Shown here one piece after another: positions 31,570-32,349 of a stretch of 32,349 bases of DNA (within the stretch, counting starts at the first letter, position 1; every line of letters starts with the position of its first letter). The notes below the pieces were generated by a model, which had not been told where the DNA came from, searched no databases, and saw nothing but the letters and a program-made list of their open reading frames with translations. The translations under genes and the position numbers were made by a program. Origin of the DNA: Nitrospinota bacterium (GTDB lineage: Bacteria > Nitrospinota > Nitrospinia > Nitrospinales > JACRGP01); contig JACRGP010000171.1 in assembly GCA_016217765.1 (NCBI GenBank), positions 1 through 32,349 of the forward strand, read 5' to 3'.

Positions 31570-32349
31570 TTAGAGGAGGAGGGCCGTCCAAACAAAATCG
31601 GCCAGGGGCTCGAACGCGCTCATCGCGTTCCGCGTCTCGGATGCGGATTGCGAAAGCGTCGCGTAATTTATGACCGCGGCGTTGAACTGGTCGCGGAGGG
31701 CGAATATGGAACCGAGAAGGCTCTGGATGCTTTGATATTTTCTTCCCGCGGGTTTTCCCCGCAGGCTCCCCTCCAAATGCATGGCGTTATAGAGAACGTC
31801 CACCGCCAAAAACAGTTTATGCCGTTTTTCCCCCAGGGACTTGTCCTCCTCGAAGCCCCTTTGCCTTGCGGAAAAATCGGGTCTTTTCATGGAGAAAATC
31901 AGATAGTACGGCTGGGTCAAGCCCGCGGACTGCAAGGTCCGCGGATGCGTTTCGGGGGCCATCTCAAAGCCGACGAACATCCAGCCTTCCATCTCCAGAA
32001 TGGCGGCCGTCGTCCTGGCGAGGATGATATTGTCCAGAGTCAGTAAAAGGCAACCCCGGTCGCCGAGGAAGTCCTTGGACCGGAAGGCAAAAAGGGAGGA
32101 CACCCGGGGGTTGGGCAAAAAGGCCGTCACGCAATCGCACGGGAAAAAATCCGCCTGGCCGGCGCCATCCGAGTCGAGCCTATCGAGTCCAGCGTCGCGC
32201 TGGCCGGGCAAGCGCCCGGAGGCAATTTGCCCCGCCCGGACTGCCCCCGATGACGATTGTTCGCCATCCGAGTCGAGCTTATCGAGTCCAGCGTCGCGCT
32301 GGCCGGGCAAGCGCCCGGAGGCAATTTGCCCCGCCCGGACTGCCCCCGA
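31570..32349 (-). CDS. Unrecognised protein, 5' part made of 33-residue repeats and running off the window
   Basis: The frame is open from the TAA at 31570 to the right edge, so the true start is not visible. The first 66 or so residues read are two copies of a 33-residue unit (SGAVRAGQIASGRLPGQRDA, GLDKLDSDGEQSS), the translation of a 99-bp dispersed repeat. Convincing protein begins at about AGQADFFPCDCVTAF. It continues for about 190 residues with no signal peptide or membrane segment (LLLTLDNIILARTTAAILEM, GLTQPYYLIFSMKRPDF, KRHKLFLAVDVLYNAMHLEG, SIFALRDQFNAAVINYA). I know no family for it. Either the repeat has been captured as an N-terminal extension or it has replaced the original start. 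GTG codons at the C-V-T and R-V-S positions are possible downstream starts but lack ribosome binding sites. The gene lies 236 bases upstream of the PD40-TPR gene on the same strand. Confidence 0.6.
   Translation of the reverse strand, partial: SGAVRAGQIASGRLPGQRDAGLDKLDSDGEQSSSGAVRAGQIASGRLPGQRDAGLDRLDSDGAGQADFFPCDCVTAFLPNPRVSSLFAFRSKDFLGDRGCLLLTLDNIILARTTAAILEMEGWMFVGFEMAPETHPRTLQSAGLTQPYYLIFSMKRPDFSARQRGFEEDKSLGEKRHKLFLAVDVLYNAMHLEGSLRGKPAGRKYQSIQSLLGSIFALRDQFNAAVINYATLSQSASETRNAMSAFEPLADFVWTALLL
32164..32349. repeat. 99-bp tandem repeat, nearly two units in window
   Basis: GCCATCCGAGTCGAGC starts at 32164 and again at 32263. The 99-bp unit is repeated with only one or two differences (GCCTATCG against GCTTATCG) up to the window edge. 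It contains the hairpin CCGGGCAAGCGCCCGG. It is related in reverse orientation to the 9332-9430 unit. Confidence 0.9.

Noticed and set aside
32164-32349. Possible CRISPR array from the regular repeats at the right edge
   Set aside because: The 99-bp units are repeated over their whole length with no variable spacers, and no cas genes are present.

Overview
The window comes from a moderately GC-rich chromosome of a Gram-negative-type (diderm) bacterium. It carries the housekeeping set aspS, rnpB and yajC-secD-secF, exported proteins with ordinary signal peptides, several Fe-S proteins, and a YjfB-like small protein behind what looks like a flagellar sigma-28 promoter. The gene mix would fit a proteobacterium-like lineage such as Nitrospinota or Desulfobacterota, but nothing here fixes the taxon. 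No CRISPR array, tRNA, transposase or prophage gene was seen.

Layout. 2-2855: a 2Fe-2S protein cut by the left edge converges on a two-gene minus-strand unit (GT-C type membrane glycosyltransferase plus exported protein), followed by a small coiled-coil tail-anchored protein. 3009-7012: a B12-binding-type radical SAM enzyme is divergent from a two-gene unit of a hypothetical protein and a NapG-like 4x[4Fe-4S] ferredoxin. 7013-10671: repeat-rich DNA flanks aspS, then comes a flavohemoprotein-like reductase broken by a one-base frameshift. 10779-15054 (minus strand): rnpB tucked against a zinc-ribbon gene, then secF, secD and yajC ending in a clear intrinsic terminator. 15240-18462: a small exported protein, a KimA-like permease and the YjfB-like protein. 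18625-21707: a DUF4159 protein translationally coupled to a VWA/GATase-like membrane protein. 22172-22909: an unrecognised protein. 23051-31333: the most interesting locus, a PD40 propeller/TPR protein and a double-CHAT/TPR protein. 31570-32349: an unrecognised gene whose 5' side runs into 99-bp tandem repeats at the right edge.

The PD40-TPR and CHAT genes lie in one continuous reading frame of about 2,760 codons, interrupted by a single TAG directly followed by the CHAT ATG. None of the other 21 protein-coding genes here ends in TAG. The locus may encode one giant exported sensor-protease, or a tightly coupled pair.

A second theme is dispersed repeats. One family is MITE-like, with 19-bp terminal inverted repeats and TAA flanks. 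A second inverted-repeat element sits exactly at gene ends. A GC-rich core with a 99-bp (33-codon) periodicity has entered coding sequences in frame, changing the end of the ferredoxin gene, the start of the reductase gene, a TPR loop of the PD40 protein and the 5' part of the last gene.
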